From CAZEHO01 sp964511945 (GTDB lineage Bacteria; Actinomycetota; Acidimicrobiia; Spongiisociales; UBA11373), in NCBI GenBank assembly GCA_964511945.1, contig CAZEHO010000022.1, forward strand, positions 1 to 48,260: 48,260 nucleotides of DNA, written 5' to 3'. Positions 16,634 through 26,040 of this stretch are shown here, in pieces (the stretch's first letter is position 1; every line of letters starts with the position of its first letter). Under the pieces are notes generated by a model, which saw only the letters and a program-made list of their open reading frames with translations, did no database searches and was not told where the DNA came from. Position numbers and translations under genes: made by a program.

Positions 16634-18997
16634 CTACGGTCCGAGCTCGAGATCCCCGCGCACCTCGTCTGCCTGGTCTGCCGCCGCCCGGGCCCGCTCC
16701 GCCGCTGCCGCCGCCGTTTCCGCTTCGGCCGATCCGGGTGCAGCGGCGTCGGCCTGGCGGGCGTATTGCTCGGCGGCAGTGGCCGCCTCGAGAGCTCGCT
16801 CCGCTTCCTCCCAGCACGCGACGACGTCTCGGTCCCACGCCTCGAAATCGAAGTTGGTGAGGTCCGCCGCCGGATCGTCGAGGAGAGCGAACCCGGCTTC
16901 CATCGACTCGCAGGCCGGGATTGCGAGAGCCAGGGCCGTCTCGGCGTCGGCTGCGGCGGTCTCGGCACGGGCAGCGAGATCGGCCGGATCACCCGTCCCG
17001 GCGTCCTGGTCGACCAAAGCCGACGGATCGAGCGGAGACCCGTACCGGCTCAGGCCGCCGTGGGTGGCGAACCAGACGGAGCCGTCGGAGGCTGCGGCGA
17101 GGTCGTTGATCTGCCAGGCGCTCGGCCCGCCAAGCGGATCGAGGACGGTCCACGTAGAGCCGTCGTAGCTGCCGATCCCACCGGAGGTTGCCGCCCAGAT
17201 GGCACCCGAAGCGTCGGCCGTGATCCCGGCCGCCTGGCCAAACCCGAACTCTCCACGATTGAACCCACTCCAGTATTCGGCCGCGCCGTTGACGTGGGCG
17301 AACCCGCTGATGTTGTAGAACCACTTGGTCCCGTCGGGACCGAACCACACGCCGCCGGTGTCGAACGCCCACTGCCCGTCTGTGACCTGAGGATGCTCGT
17401 TCCAGCCGCCGCCGGTCCACGAATAGTGGCCGTTGTCGCTCCCGAGCCATACCGTGCCATCCGGTCCTTCTGAGAGCAGGCCCAGTCCCCAGCCCTCTGG
17501 CAGCGGAGGATTCGGAACCTCCTGCCACGCCCCTCCGATCATCCGGATCACGACGGGTGGCCAGCTGTTCGATGCCCACACATCACCGTCCGAAGTCGCC
17601 AGGACAGATACGACGCCGTCATCGGCCCGGTACGACTGACGCCACCGGGTCCCATCGAACTGATAGACACCCTCGAAGATGCTTGCCAGCCACATGGAAC
17701 CGTCGGGTCCCGGTTCGAGGAAACAGGGACAGAACATGTCCCAGAAGTCCCAGTCGGTCCCGTCGAAGCGTCCAACCGCCTCGGGGAACACCGCCCAAAT
17801 CGCCCCGTCGGCGGCCTCGGCGACCGACCACACCCGGTTCTCGGGGATATCAGAAGGGACCCACAGCGTGGTCCAGCCACCATCGCCGAACGAGGAAACG
17901 GCTCCGTCGAAGCCGGCAAACCACAGAGTGCCGTCGGGACCGGCGACGATGTCGGTCACATTGAGACCGAACGGAAGGAAGCTCTCGGGCCAGAACTCGC
18001 TGACCCCGTCGTCCCCCACCCGGGTTACGTTGTCGCCCGAGGCGTACCAGATCCAGGTGTCGTCGACGCCGATGACGTCCGGCCCGAAGAAGGTGTCGTC
18101 CGGCAGCGGAACGGCTTGGAACCCACCGTCGACGAGGTGCAGCAATCCGGCTTCCACGGCCATCACGTACAGCGATCCGTCCGCCGCCACGAAGAGATCG
18201 TTGATGCCGCCGTCTTCACCGATCACGTCGGCTCCGAACGTCTCCGCCACTCCGTCCTCGATACGGGTGAGTGAACTGGCACCGAGCCACACCACTCCGT
18301 CGGGCGTTGCCACCAGATCGGCGCCTCCACTCCCCCACAGCTCCTGAGGAATCTCGACCGCCGAGAACCCGGTGGGTCCGCCGGTGACCAGGCCCTGATC
18401 CGTTGCCGCCCAGACCGTCCCATCCGGCGTTGCGGTTAGCGCCAACACCGCGTCACTGGGAAGACCGTCTGCGGTGGTGAAGTAGCTCCAGCGCTCCCCA
18501 TCGAAGCGGCCGATCCCGGCGTCGATCGACCCGACCCACACTGCGCCGTCGGGAGTAGTGGCTACGGCAGTCAGCTGATTGCCGGGAGCGCCGTGCTCGG
18601 AGCGGAGCTCGGCATACTCACCCGTCGCGACGTCCCACCGCACCAGGCCACCGAGACCGGCAGCCCACAACATCCCGTCGACGTCGAACGCGATCTCCTG
18701 TACCCAATTGGGATTGGTCCACGACCTCCAGCCGTCATGCACCACGGGGAATCCCGCCGGCTCAGGTGGGAGCGTGGTAGTGGTCGTCGTCGTCGCCGTC
18801 GTCGTTGTCGACTCAGGAGGCGCGGTGGTCGTGCTCGCGGGCGCCTCCGTCGTCGTCGGCGCGGCCGTCGTCGACAAAATGGTGGTCGTCGTGCCGGACG
18901 TCGTCGACGACGACTCATCCGGGGTCGACTCAGAAGAACTGCAGGCGGCAATCAACAATGAGACCGCAACGATCACGCTGAAGCGGCGCCGGAACAT
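16634..18997 (-). CDS. beta-propeller lipoprotein with Ala-rich C-terminal helix
   Basis: A 787-residue surface lipoprotein. The signal peptide ends SLLIAACSS, then a Ser/Thr linker of about 60 residues. From about residue 80 to 660, repeated blades follow the pattern W-VG/A-T-D-GI/LG-R-[YF]DG-x-W (for example WVGSIDAGIGRFDGERWSYF), as in two-component-regulator propellers (Reg_prop). The last 110 residues are Ala/Glu-rich and probably helical. GAGGAGG lies 7 bases before the ATG. Unlike the sensor kinases that share these blades, there is no transmembrane or kinase part, so it is probably a periplasmic or surface binding protein with an unknown ligand. Confidence 0.82.
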   Translation of the reverse strand: MFRRRFSVIVAVSLLIAACSSSESTPDESSSTTSGTTTTILSTTAAPTTTEAPASTTTAPPESTTTTATTTTTTTLPPEPAGFPVVHDGWRSWTNPNWVQEIAFDVDGMLWAAGLGGLVRWDVATGEYAELRSEHGAPGNQLTAVATTPDGAVWVGSIDAGIGRFDGERWSYFTTADGLPSDAVLALTATPDGTVWAATDQGLVTGGPTGFSAVEIPQELWGSGGADLVATPDGVVWLGASSLTRIEDGVAETFGADVIGEDGGINDLFVAADGSLYVMAVEAGLLHLVDGGFQAVPLPDDTFFGPDVIGVDDTWIWYASGDNVTRVGDDGVSEFWPESFLPFGLNVTDIVAGPDGTLWFAGFDGAVSSFGDGGWTTLWVPSDIPENRVWSVAEAADGAIWAVFPEAVGRFDGTDWDFWDMFCPCFLEPGPDGSMWLASIFEGVYQFDGTRWRQSYRADDGVVSVLATSDGDVWASNSWPPVVIRMIGGAWQEVPNPPLPEGWGLGLLSEGPDGTVWLGSDNGHYSWTGGGWNEHPQVTDGQWAFDTGGVWFGPDGTKWFYNISGFAHVNGAAEYWSGFNRGEFGFGQAAGITADASGAIWAATSGGIGSYDGSTWTVLDPLGGPSAWQINDLAAASDGSVWFATHGGLSRYGSPLDPSALVDQDAGTGDPADLAARAETAAADAETALALAIPACESMEAGFALLDDPAADLTNFDFEAWDRDVVACWEEAERALEAATAAEQYARQADAAAPGSAEAETAAAAAERARAAADQADEVRGDLELGP

Positions 18998-19066
18998 GGA
19001 CGGACCTCCTCGAGGACACCCCCAGTGTCGTCGAAAGAAGCCCGTCTGTCCTAAGGTCGGAGGTCC

Positions 19067-20071
19067 CTATTCCCCTGCGGCGGCTCCAACCAGCCAATCG
19101 TCGAGATCATCGGAGATCTCGATGCCGCCTGCGAGCACGCCCTCACGGTTGTCGAGGCGCCGCGACCCGGGAAGCCGGGTTCCCGGCTGTGTTTCGATTG
19201 CCGCAAGCAGATCCTCGATCCGATCGAGGTAGGCATCGCCGCTGAAGGGTCCCGGAGCGAATGCCAGCACGAACTGCCCGACGCGGGGAGGACCGCCGCT
19301 GTCGGTGAAAAACGAACTCGCCTCGTAGCCGAAGTGGGCTCCGGTGAGCGCTGCTGCCAGCAACTCGACGGCGAGCACCAGCGCCGCTCCCTTGGCATCC
19401 CCCATCGGAATCATCGAGCCGGCCAGAGCCGCGTCGGCGTCGGTGGTGGCGTTGCCCTCGGCGTCCAGCGCCCACCCTTCGGGGATCGGCCTCCCCTCCT
19501 TGGAGGCGAGCATGATCTTGCCGCGCGCCTGCTTTGACAGCGACAGGTCGATAACCAGAGACGGAGCACCACGGCGAGGGAATCCGAGCGCGATCGGGTT
19601 GGTGCCGAACACCTTGACGTTGCCGCCCCAGGGCGCGATCGCGGCCGGCGAATTGCCGAACACCAGACCGATCAGGCCGGCGTCGGCGAGCCGCTCGACA
19701 TGGTGCCCGGCGACCCCGAAGTGGTGCGAGTTCGTCACCGCAATGGCTGCGACGGGAGACGTGGCCGTCATCTCGACGAGGGTCTCGACGGCGACATCGA
19801 ACGCCGGGTAGGCGAATCCATCGGCAGCATCGATCCGGGCCGCTGCCTCCCCGAGACGGGTCAACTGCGGCTCTGCCCGCCCGACGACCTTGCCGCTGCG
19901 AAGCTGGGCGCAGTACGACTGCATCCGGGCCAGACCGTGCGACGGCAGCCCATCGAGCTCGGCCTTGATCAGCGCCCGTGCCACCGAGCGGGCCACCTCA
20001 GGCGCCGCACCGGCGTGCTCGAGGGCCCGAACGGCCAGGCCCTCGTAGTGAGTAGTGGGTTTCGGGCTCAT
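19067..20071 (-). CDS. Ldh-family NAD(P)-dependent 2-hydroxyacid dehydrogenase (ComC/AllD-like)
   Basis: A 334-residue member of the malate/L-lactate dehydrogenase type 2 family, which includes sulfolactate dehydrogenase ComC and ureidoglycolate dehydrogenase AllD. Recognisable parts are LPSHGLARMQSYC near residue 45, the TNSHHFGVAGHHVERL segment, VFGNSPAAIAPWGG and GTNPIALGFPR. Length is normal. It overlaps the upstream lyase large-subunit gene by 4 bases and is the last gene of a three-gene operon. With the SuyAB-like subunits, oxidation or reduction of (R)-sulfolactate or a similar 2-hydroxyacid is the best guess. The presence of a xanthine-dehydrogenase-like gene elsewhere in the window leaves ureidoglycolate as an alternative. 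Confidence 0.85.
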   Translation of the reverse strand: MSPKPTTHYEGLAVRALEHAGAAPEVARSVARALIKAELDGLPSHGLARMQSYCAQLRSGKVVGRAEPQLTRLGEAAARIDAADGFAYPAFDVAVETLVEMTATSPVAAIAVTNSHHFGVAGHHVERLADAGLIGLVFGNSPAAIAPWGGNVKVFGTNPIALGFPRRGAPSLVIDLSLSKQARGKIMLASKEGRPIPEGWALDAEGNATTDADAALAGSMIPMGDAKGAALVLAVELLAAALTGAHFGYEASSFFTDSGGPPRVGQFVLAFAPGPFSGDAYLDRIEDLLAAIETQPGTRLPGSRRLDNREGVLAGGIEISDDLDDWLVGAAAGE

Positions 20072-21237
20072 GCGCTCTGGTAGAGCTTGGTGAGGATGAA
20101 TTCCTGGTGCCCGAGCGCTTCGGCGGCGGTCATCCGGCCGTTGCAGGTACGTACCACCATGTCGATCAGCGCATCACCGGCTTCATCCAGGTTCATCTCA
20201 CGCCGCAGCAACCCGGAGACGTCGAGGTCGACGTGCTCGCCCATGACCACCGCCGTCGTGGGATTCGCCGTGATCTTGAGCACGGGCACGATCGGGTTGC
20301 CGATGATGTTGCCCTGCCCCGTCGTGAACAGATGCAGCGGGAACCCGGCTGCCGCCTGCAAGGTCACGCACTCCGCTGCGGCCGACGACGTATCCATGAA
20401 GTAGAGCCCGGGGCCCTTGGCGGGCGCCTGGGCCGGCTCCAGGACGTCGATGTAGTTGGTCTCCTTGCCGATCTTCTGGAGATTCCCGAAGGCCTTCTCT
20501 TCGATCGTGGTCAGGCCACCGGCAATGTTGCCCTTGGTCGGCTGGCTCTCCGACAGATCGTCGGTCTTGTGCCGCATGATCATGTCGTTGTACGCGTTCC
20601 ACGTAGCCAGGAACTTGTCCCTGACCTCGGGGGTCGCCGCACGATCGGCGGCCACGAGCTCGGCGCCGGTGATCTCCGACGTCTCACCGAAACAGGTGTA
20701 CTGACCGAGCGGAGTGAGCTTGTCGATCAGATTGCCGACGGTGGGATTCGAGCCGAGACCCGATGTCGTGTCTGACTCGCCGCACTTGGCGGCGATCCAG
20801 ATCTCGGACAACGGGATCTCCTCGCGCTGAAGTTCAGTCGCCCAATGGACGAACTCCTTTGCCTTGTGGGATGCCTGGCGAGCCGTCTCCAGTTCGCCCT
20901 GACCCTCGATCGAGAATCCGGCGACCGGCTTGCCGGTGGCAGCGATGCCGTCGACCACTCGCTGGGTCCAACCGGGCTCGATTCCGATGACGACCGCTGC
21001 TGCGACGTTCGGGTTGGCACCGGTACCGATCAGCGTCTGGAAGGTGAGTTCGAGGTCGGCACCGAACTGCAGCCTGCCGTAGGCATGCGGCAGGGCAAGG
21101 GTCCCCTGGATGTTCGAAACGACCTTCTCGGCACACGAGTTCGAGATGTCGTCGATGGGGAGGACGATGACGTGGTTGCGGATACCGACGCGGCCGTTCT
21201 CGCGGCGGTATGCCATCACGTTGCGGGGTTCAACCAT
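20068..21237 (-). CDS. UxaA-family lyase large subunit (SuyB-like)
   Basis: A 389-residue protein matching the C-terminal catalytic part of altronate/galactarate dehydratases (UxaA, GarD), but as a free-standing subunit. Landmarks: GRVGIRNHVIVLP at the start, the GTGANPNVAAAVVIGIEP segment, a KCGESDTTSGLGSNPTVG active-site region, and GQGNIIGNPIVPVLKITAN near the C terminus. Cys residues in the CAE, KCGES and TCFGE stretches are candidates for Fe ligands. UxaA itself fuses this with an SAF domain in about 500 residues; a split 94 + 389 arrangement is what I know from (2R)-sulfolactate sulfo-lyase SuyAB. That lyase converts (R)-sulfolactate to pyruvate and sulfite. The substrate is inferred from architecture and neighbours only. 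Confidence 0.85.
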   Translation of the reverse strand: MVEPRNVMAYRRENGRVGIRNHVIVLPIDDISNSCAEKVVSNIQGTLALPHAYGRLQFGADLELTFQTLIGTGANPNVAAAVVIGIEPGWTQRVVDGIAATGKPVAGFSIEGQGELETARQASHKAKEFVHWATELQREEIPLSEIWIAAKCGESDTTSGLGSNPTVGNLIDKLTPLGQYTCFGETSEITGAELVAADRAATPEVRDKFLATWNAYNDMIMRHKTDDLSESQPTKGNIAGGLTTIEEKAFGNLQKIGKETNYIDVLEPAQAPAKGPGLYFMDTSSAAAECVTLQAAAGFPLHLFTTGQGNIIGNPIVPVLKITANPTTAVVMGEHVDLDVSGLLRREMNLDEAGDALIDMVVRTCNGRMTAAEALGHQEFILTKLYQSA

Positions 21238-21249
21238 GTGTATCGCTCC

Positions 21250-21534
21250 TTACCACTTCTTGGTCTTGAGGTTGTGCACGTGGATGTGCCCGCCGCGCGA
21301 GCACGGAGCCACGATTCGTCCAATGTCGTGGCCGTACTTGATCACGGTGTCGCCCTCGGAGACGTCCGTCATGGCGATCTTGTGCCCAAGCGGGATGGGA
21401 TCGAGCGAGGTGATGGAGATGGTTTCGTCGGTGTCCATCACCCAGCAGGTCAACTCCCGACCTGCCTCGATTCCCTCAACCACAGCGACACCGACCGTGT
21501 CGCTGCGATCGTGAACGATGATTTCCGGCGTCAT
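21250..21534 (-). CDS. UxaA-family lyase small subunit, SAF domain (SuyA-like)
   Basis: A 94-residue SAF-domain protein equivalent to the N-terminal domain of altronate dehydratase. Typical sequence: DTVGVAVVEGIEAG at the start, IPLGHKIAMTDVSEGD in the middle and the C-terminal HIHVHNLKT, where fused homologues have a VHVHN motif. The ATG at 21534 gives the family's length; the frame is open further upstream but not protein-like. It is 12 bases upstream of the large-subunit gene and must act with it. First gene of the suyA-suyB-comC-like operon, divergent from the L,D-transpeptidase gene. Confidence 0.85.
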   Translation of the reverse strand: MTPEIIVHDRSDTVGVAVVEGIEAGRELTCWVMDTDETISITSLDPIPLGHKIAMTDVSEGDTVIKYGHDIGRIVAPCSRGGHIHVHNLKTKKW

Positions 21535-21788
21535 GGAGACCCCAATCCTGTCAGCAGGTTCGTGTGGTGCCCGGCTCGAGGAGAGTCGGGCGAGGCGGCG
21601 GAACTCGCCCCGCCGCACCTCAGTGCCCATTGTGGCAGACGCCGGAACGCTTCCCGGGGGCACATGCCGTGAGGCCGAGCAGTCAAATCGTGCGCTCAAT
21701 CGTCGGGTTTCCGACACCGATAAGAGAAACGACGGCAGATGCGGGAGACCGACCCTATGCTTCCGCCAACCAGGACAGATAGCGCTCG

Positions 21789-23324
21789 ATGTCGACAAGA
21801 TCTGTGCTCCGGAGGGTGTGGCGCCTGGCAGCGGGCTTTGTGCTCCTCGCCGCCGTCATGCTGCCTGCGCCCGCCCTCGCCGAGTCCTCGAGCAGGATCA
21901 TCAACTCGGGGATCGGCCTCTTCGACGGTGACCGTGGTGACTGGTATCTCCGCGACTCGGACGGCCAAACTGCAGCGTTCCCATTCGGCGAGGCGGGAGA
22001 CATTCCGATCGTGGGCGATTGGGACGGCGACGGGGTGGACACCCCCGGCGTCTATGACCCCGATACCGGCTGGGTCACGCTGCGCAACTGGATCGAGGAT
22101 CCACCGCCACCCCGCGTCTACCGGACGCACGGCGGCTGGCTCGATCTGATCGGAATCAAGGCCGAGTTCACACTCGATGTCGTCCACCGGCTGCCCCCCG
22201 GCGGGACCCCGGTGGTGGCCGACCCCGACGGTGACGGGGTCGATGCCATTTCCATCGCCCTCGGCCGGCACCTCCATGTGATGAACGGCCTGCCGGGCAA
22301 GACGGCACCCGTCTTCGCCGTTGAGACGGCCCTCGAAATGCCAGCCAACGCCCGGGGTGCGATCGCCGGGGATTTCGACGGTGACGGAAACGATGAGTTT
22401 GCCGCCCGCCTCGGTGACCAACTCATTGGCCTCGGGGATGCGGCCGGCCTGGTGGATGTCGAGGTCGGTTTCGGCGTGCTGGTGAGCGGCGATTGGGATT
22501 CCGACGGCATCGAGACCCCGGGGGCGTATGACTCGCTCCGCGCCGAGTTTGCGTTCCTGCACGGCAGCTCCGGCGCCCCCGAGCGCCAATCGTTGGAGCT
22601 CGGCTCGACCGGGATGATGGGCGTTGCCGGTTCCTTCGGGTCGCTCAGCGGGGCCGACGATCCGCCGCCGCGCATGGTGGGTCTACCGGCGATGGAAATC
22701 GGAGATGAGGGCCGCTCGGTTGCGGTGCTCCAGGAGGAACTCCGCCGGCGCGGGCTCTACAGGGGTCCGATCGATGGCCGCTATGGCCTCGAGACCGGCT
22801 ACGCGGTCGTGGCCTTCCACAAAGTACTCGACCTCGATCGGGTCTACGAATGGCGGCCGAGCGACACCGTGCGGCTCGGCGACTTCCAACTCCCCGACCT
22901 CCCGGTCCGGCCCGACGAACCAGACCGCGTCGAGGTCGATATCGGCAGACAGGTGCTTCTCGTATACGAGGACCACGAGGTCACGGCAATCGTCCCGGTC
23001 TCGACCGGCGGCAGCTACCTCTACTACAGCCCGCGCAACGATGCGGTGGTCGCAGCCGGCACCCCACGTGGTGACTTCACCCTGTTCCACATCGCCCGCG
23101 GCTGGCACTGCGACCCGCTGACCGGCTGGTGCATCTACAACCCGTGGTCATTCACGCCCTACTACGCCCTCCACGGGTACGGCAGCGTCCCCTCCTATCC
23201 GGCATCACACGGGTGTGTCCGGGTCACTACCTGGGATTCCGACATCCTCACCGACGAGTTCCTCTTCGTCGGCATCCCGATCCACATCTGGGATTTCTAC
23301 GATCCATCGGACCCAGAGGTCTAG
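21789..23324 (+). CDS. secreted L,D-transpeptidase with VCBS-like and peptidoglycan-binding domains
   Basis: A 511-residue exported cell-wall enzyme. A signal peptide ends near PAPALAES. Residues about 35-290 contain FG-GAP/VCBS-like repeats, each marked by a Ca-binding-type motif (GDWDGDGVDTPG, GDFDGDGNDEF, GDWDSDGIETPG). A PG_binding_1 domain follows at about 300-360 (RSVAVLQEELRRRGLYRG). The YkuD catalytic domain is C-terminal, with the conserved HGYGSVPSYPASHGCVR, whose Cys is the nucleophile. It would form 3-3 crosslinks or attach proteins to peptidoglycan. No good ribosome binding site at usual distance; AGGA lies about 14 bases upstream. Confidence 0.9.
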   Translation: MSTRSVLRRVWRLAAGFVLLAAVMLPAPALAESSSRIINSGIGLFDGDRGDWYLRDSDGQTAAFPFGEAGDIPIVGDWDGDGVDTPGVYDPDTGWVTLRNWIEDPPPPRVYRTHGGWLDLIGIKAEFTLDVVHRLPPGGTPVVADPDGDGVDAISIALGRHLHVMNGLPGKTAPVFAVETALEMPANARGAIAGDFDGDGNDEFAARLGDQLIGLGDAAGLVDVEVGFGVLVSGDWDSDGIETPGAYDSLRAEFAFLHGSSGAPERQSLELGSTGMMGVAGSFGSLSGADDPPPRMVGLPAMEIGDEGRSVAVLQEELRRRGLYRGPIDGRYGLETGYAVVAFHKVLDLDRVYEWRPSDTVRLGDFQLPDLPVRPDEPDRVEVDIGRQVLLVYEDHEVTAIVPVSTGGSYLYYSPRNDAVVAAGTPRGDFTLFHIARGWHCDPLTGWCIYNPWSFTPYYALHGYGSVPSYPASHGCVRVTTWDSDILTDEFLFVGIPIHIWDFYDPSDPEV

Positions 23325-23448
23325 AAGCCCTCGCGGTCCGATGCGTTTCGCGTACGCTTGATGTCGAGGGCGGGCGTACTGCCGAACGCACGACGCGGCC
23401 GCTCCGAGTCATCCGATGATGACCACGCCCGCCCGGAAAGGGGTGGAC

Positions 23449-24102
23449 ATGGCCGTCATCACCATCTCGAGGGAGATCGGCAGCGACGGGACCGAGGTCG
23501 GACGTCTGCTCGCCGACGTTCTCGGCTACCGCTATGCCGACAAGTCGGTGATCGAGACGATCCTGCGTGAATACGGTTTCGCCGAGTTCGAGCGGGTCTA
23601 CGACACCTCCCCGAGCTTCTGGGATCGTTTCGATGAGACGACATCACTGACGATCGACATGCTGCAGCGGGTCCAGCAGGCGCTCGCCGCCCACGGCGAC
23701 GTGGTGCTCGTCGGACGGGGTGGGTTCGCCGTCCTGGCCGGGTTCGCCGATGTGGTTCACATCAGGGTGCAGGCGCCTTTCTCGATCAGGGCGCGGCGCA
23801 TCATGCAGCTCGAGGGAATCACCGACCTGTCAGACGCCGAGTCCTACGTTCGGCACAACGACGCAGTCCGGGCCTCGTTCGTGGAAACCCACCACAGTGT
23901 GCGGTGGGATGATGCTCGAGCATTCCACCTCGTCGTGGACACCTCGCGCTTCCCGGTCGAGATCGCGGTACCCCTGCTCGCCCGTGCCATCGAGCGTCTC
24001 GACAAGGCCGAGGTCAGCGGTCCGCGGGTGATCGATGCGGTAGCCATCGACCCGGTGCTTGCCGAATACGTCTCTCAGGTCCTGGAGGGAGCGCCCGCCT
24101 AG
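23449..24102 (+). CDS. cytidylate kinase-like family protein
   Basis: A 217-residue P-loop nucleoside/nucleotide kinase of the cytidylate-kinase-like family (AAA, Cytidylate_kin2). It begins AVITISREIGSDGTEVGRLL, where SREIGSDG replaces the classical Walker A in this group. Then come YRYADKSVIETIL and VLVGRGGFAVLAG, and a lid-like arginine stretch (RARRIMQLEG). ATG at 23449 lies behind GGAAAGGGG; an in-frame start at 23419 also exists. A TACGCT box at 23353-23358 is a possible -10. The gene ends overlapping the convergent acyl-CoA dehydrogenase gene by 4 bases (shared CTAG). The phosphorylated substrate is not established for this family. Confidence 0.85.
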   Translation: MAVITISREIGSDGTEVGRLLADVLGYRYADKSVIETILREYGFAEFERVYDTSPSFWDRFDETTSLTIDMLQRVQQALAAHGDVVLVGRGGFAVLAGFADVVHIRVQAPFSIRARRIMQLEGITDLSDAESYVRHNDAVRASFVETHHSVRWDDARAFHLVVDTSRFPVEIAVPLLARAIERLDKAEVSGPRVIDAVAIDPVLAEYVSQVLEGAPA

Positions 24103-25796
24103 GGGTTCATGCGATAGGCATCGCGCAGCGGCAGCACGCTGCCGCTCCAAATGCGCTCGAACCGCTCCGCGTCCGGTTCGGGCCGGCGGATCATCCGCAC
24201 GCAGTACTCGGCCTGCTCCTTCGACGTCGTCGGCTTCCCGTGGAGCTGCACGGCGAATCGCGAGAAGTCCCTGATGAACGTGTCAAAGACCTGATCGACA
24301 AGATCTGGGTCGATCTCGTAGATCCTCGCGTTCTCCAAGAACAGCTGGCCGTAGACGATCAGGGTGAAGATCTCCCCGATTGCCAGCAGGAAGTCGACGT
24401 CGGTGGTCTGCGTGTCGTCGGGAGTCGCCGCCATGAGCATCTCCGCGAACGCCCCGATCTGCTCGGTGAACATGGCGACGTTGGGAAGATCCCAGCCGGC
24501 AAGAACGGGACGGAAGTCGTGAAACAGGATCTTCGAAAGGCCCCGGGTCGGGCCCTGATCGAAGAGAAAATCGTCGTTGGCCGCGTCGCTTCGCTGCGGG
24601 ACCGGCTCGAGATCGGTCGCAGGGAGGAAGTAGTTGCGCATGAACTTGAGGATGAGGGCGATATTCACGTGCACCGTGCCCTCGAGCTTTGGCAGCGCCC
24701 TGATGTCGCGGGCCGCCATCTCGAAGTACATGTCCTTCTCGAACCCCTTGGCCGCGATTACGTCCCAGAGGTGGTTGATCACGTCCTCACCCTGGGTGGT
24801 GACCTTCATCTTCACAACGGGGTTGTAGAGGAGGTAGCGACGGTCGTTGGGCGTCGCCGACCGCATGTAGTCGGATGACCGGAGAGCCACCAGCTTCATC
24901 GCGACCAGGCGGGCGTAGGCATCGGTCATCAACGCCTTCACATGAGCGAAGTCGGTGACTGCCATGCCGTACAGCCGCCGGTTGGCGGCGTGGCTGATCG
25001 CCTCGTAAAGGGCATGGGTGCAGATCCCGATCGACGCCCACCCCAGATTGAACTTGCCGATATTCACCGTGTTGAGCGAGGCGTTCCAGGCCTCATCGCC
25101 CCGCAGCAGGATGTCGTCGGGGGTGACCACGTAGTCGGTGAGGTCGTACTCGGCGACGTAGTTCTGGCTGTGCACCACGTTCTGCACACAGGTGTATCCG
25201 TCGCGGGCCGGATCCGTCGCGAAGAACACGTATTCGCCCGTCTCCGGCATCACCGCAAATGTTGAGACGGTCGCCGCCTCATTGGCATTGCCGATGTAGT
25301 ACTTGCGCCCGTTTGCCCGATAGGTGCCGTCGCCGGCCGGAGTCAGCTTCATGTCGGTTGAGTACAGGTCGGCACCGTGCTCCTTCTCGGAGAGTCCGAA
25401 AGCGAAGATTCCGCCGTTGTCCAGCAGCTGTGCGGTGCGCTGCTTCACGGCTTCGTTGCCGCTCATCCAGATCGGACCGAGGCCGAGCACCGAGACCTGC
25501 CACGTGTACCAATACTGCAGGCCGTAGAAGCCGAGAATCTCGCCGAACTCGCAGTTGCGCCAGGTATCCCACCGGGTGTCGTCGGCGCCGTAGGCGGCGG
25601 GGGTGCACATCGTGGCGAAGATCCGCTCGTCACGCACGAAGTCGAGGAAGTCCTGGTACCAGACCGCGGCGTGGTCGTCTTCCTTGACACGGGCCAAACC
25701 CTTGTTCTCGAAGAACTCGACCGTCTTACGCATGACCTCGCGAGAGCGCTCATCCGGATAGAAGCGGTCGAGGTTGCGGGGATCGAGCAGGACCAT
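24099..25796 (-). CDS. acyl-CoA dehydrogenase family protein
   Basis: FAD-dependent acyl-CoA dehydrogenase-type enzyme, 565 residues, longer than the 380-residue core through N- and C-terminal extensions. FAD/substrate-binding middle-domain motifs FAFGLSEKEHGADLYSTD and ANGRKYYIGNANEA are present. The C-terminal helical domain has LPKLEGTVHVN, which corresponds to the catalytic-Glu EGT motif. GGAGG lies upstream of the ATG. There is no electron-transfer flavoprotein or other beta-oxidation gene nearby. Substrate chain length cannot be judged. Confidence 0.9.
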   Translation of the reverse strand: MVLLDPRNLDRFYPDERSREVMRKTVEFFENKGLARVKEDDHAAVWYQDFLDFVRDERIFATMCTPAAYGADDTRWDTWRNCEFGEILGFYGLQYWYTWQVSVLGLGPIWMSGNEAVKQRTAQLLDNGGIFAFGLSEKEHGADLYSTDMKLTPAGDGTYRANGRKYYIGNANEAATVSTFAVMPETGEYVFFATDPARDGYTCVQNVVHSQNYVAEYDLTDYVVTPDDILLRGDEAWNASLNTVNIGKFNLGWASIGICTHALYEAISHAANRRLYGMAVTDFAHVKALMTDAYARLVAMKLVALRSSDYMRSATPNDRRYLLYNPVVKMKVTTQGEDVINHLWDVIAAKGFEKDMYFEMAARDIRALPKLEGTVHVNIALILKFMRNYFLPATDLEPVPQRSDAANDDFLFDQGPTRGLSKILFHDFRPVLAGWDLPNVAMFTEQIGAFAEMLMAATPDDTQTTDVDFLLAIGEIFTLIVYGQLFLENARIYEIDPDLVDQVFDTFIRDFSRFAVQLHGKPTTSKEQAEYCVRMIRRPEPDAERFERIWSGSVLPLRDAYRMNP

Positions 25797-26040
25797 GGGT
25801 GTTTCCTCCGGCGTTGATCGGTCGACTGAAGGCTACGCGGCATGACCGTCACCAGCGGGAACTTCGGCGTGGTCGCTCAGGTCGATGCTCATCCGGATCC
25901 AGGCCGAAGGAGCGCCAGGACTATCCGGGCTTCTCCGCCCAGCACCTGACCCCTCCCCCGAGTGAGCCCGCAACCACCCCGCCGGGGGATGTGCAATCAG
26001 GCCCGATCAGCCACGATGGGATCAGATAACGGAGGACGAA

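Noticed and set aside
25797..26040. A 34-codon frame starting at 25842 in the spacer before the small membrane protein
   Set aside because: No ribosome binding site, no protein-like pattern, and no conserved motif; nothing else supports it.
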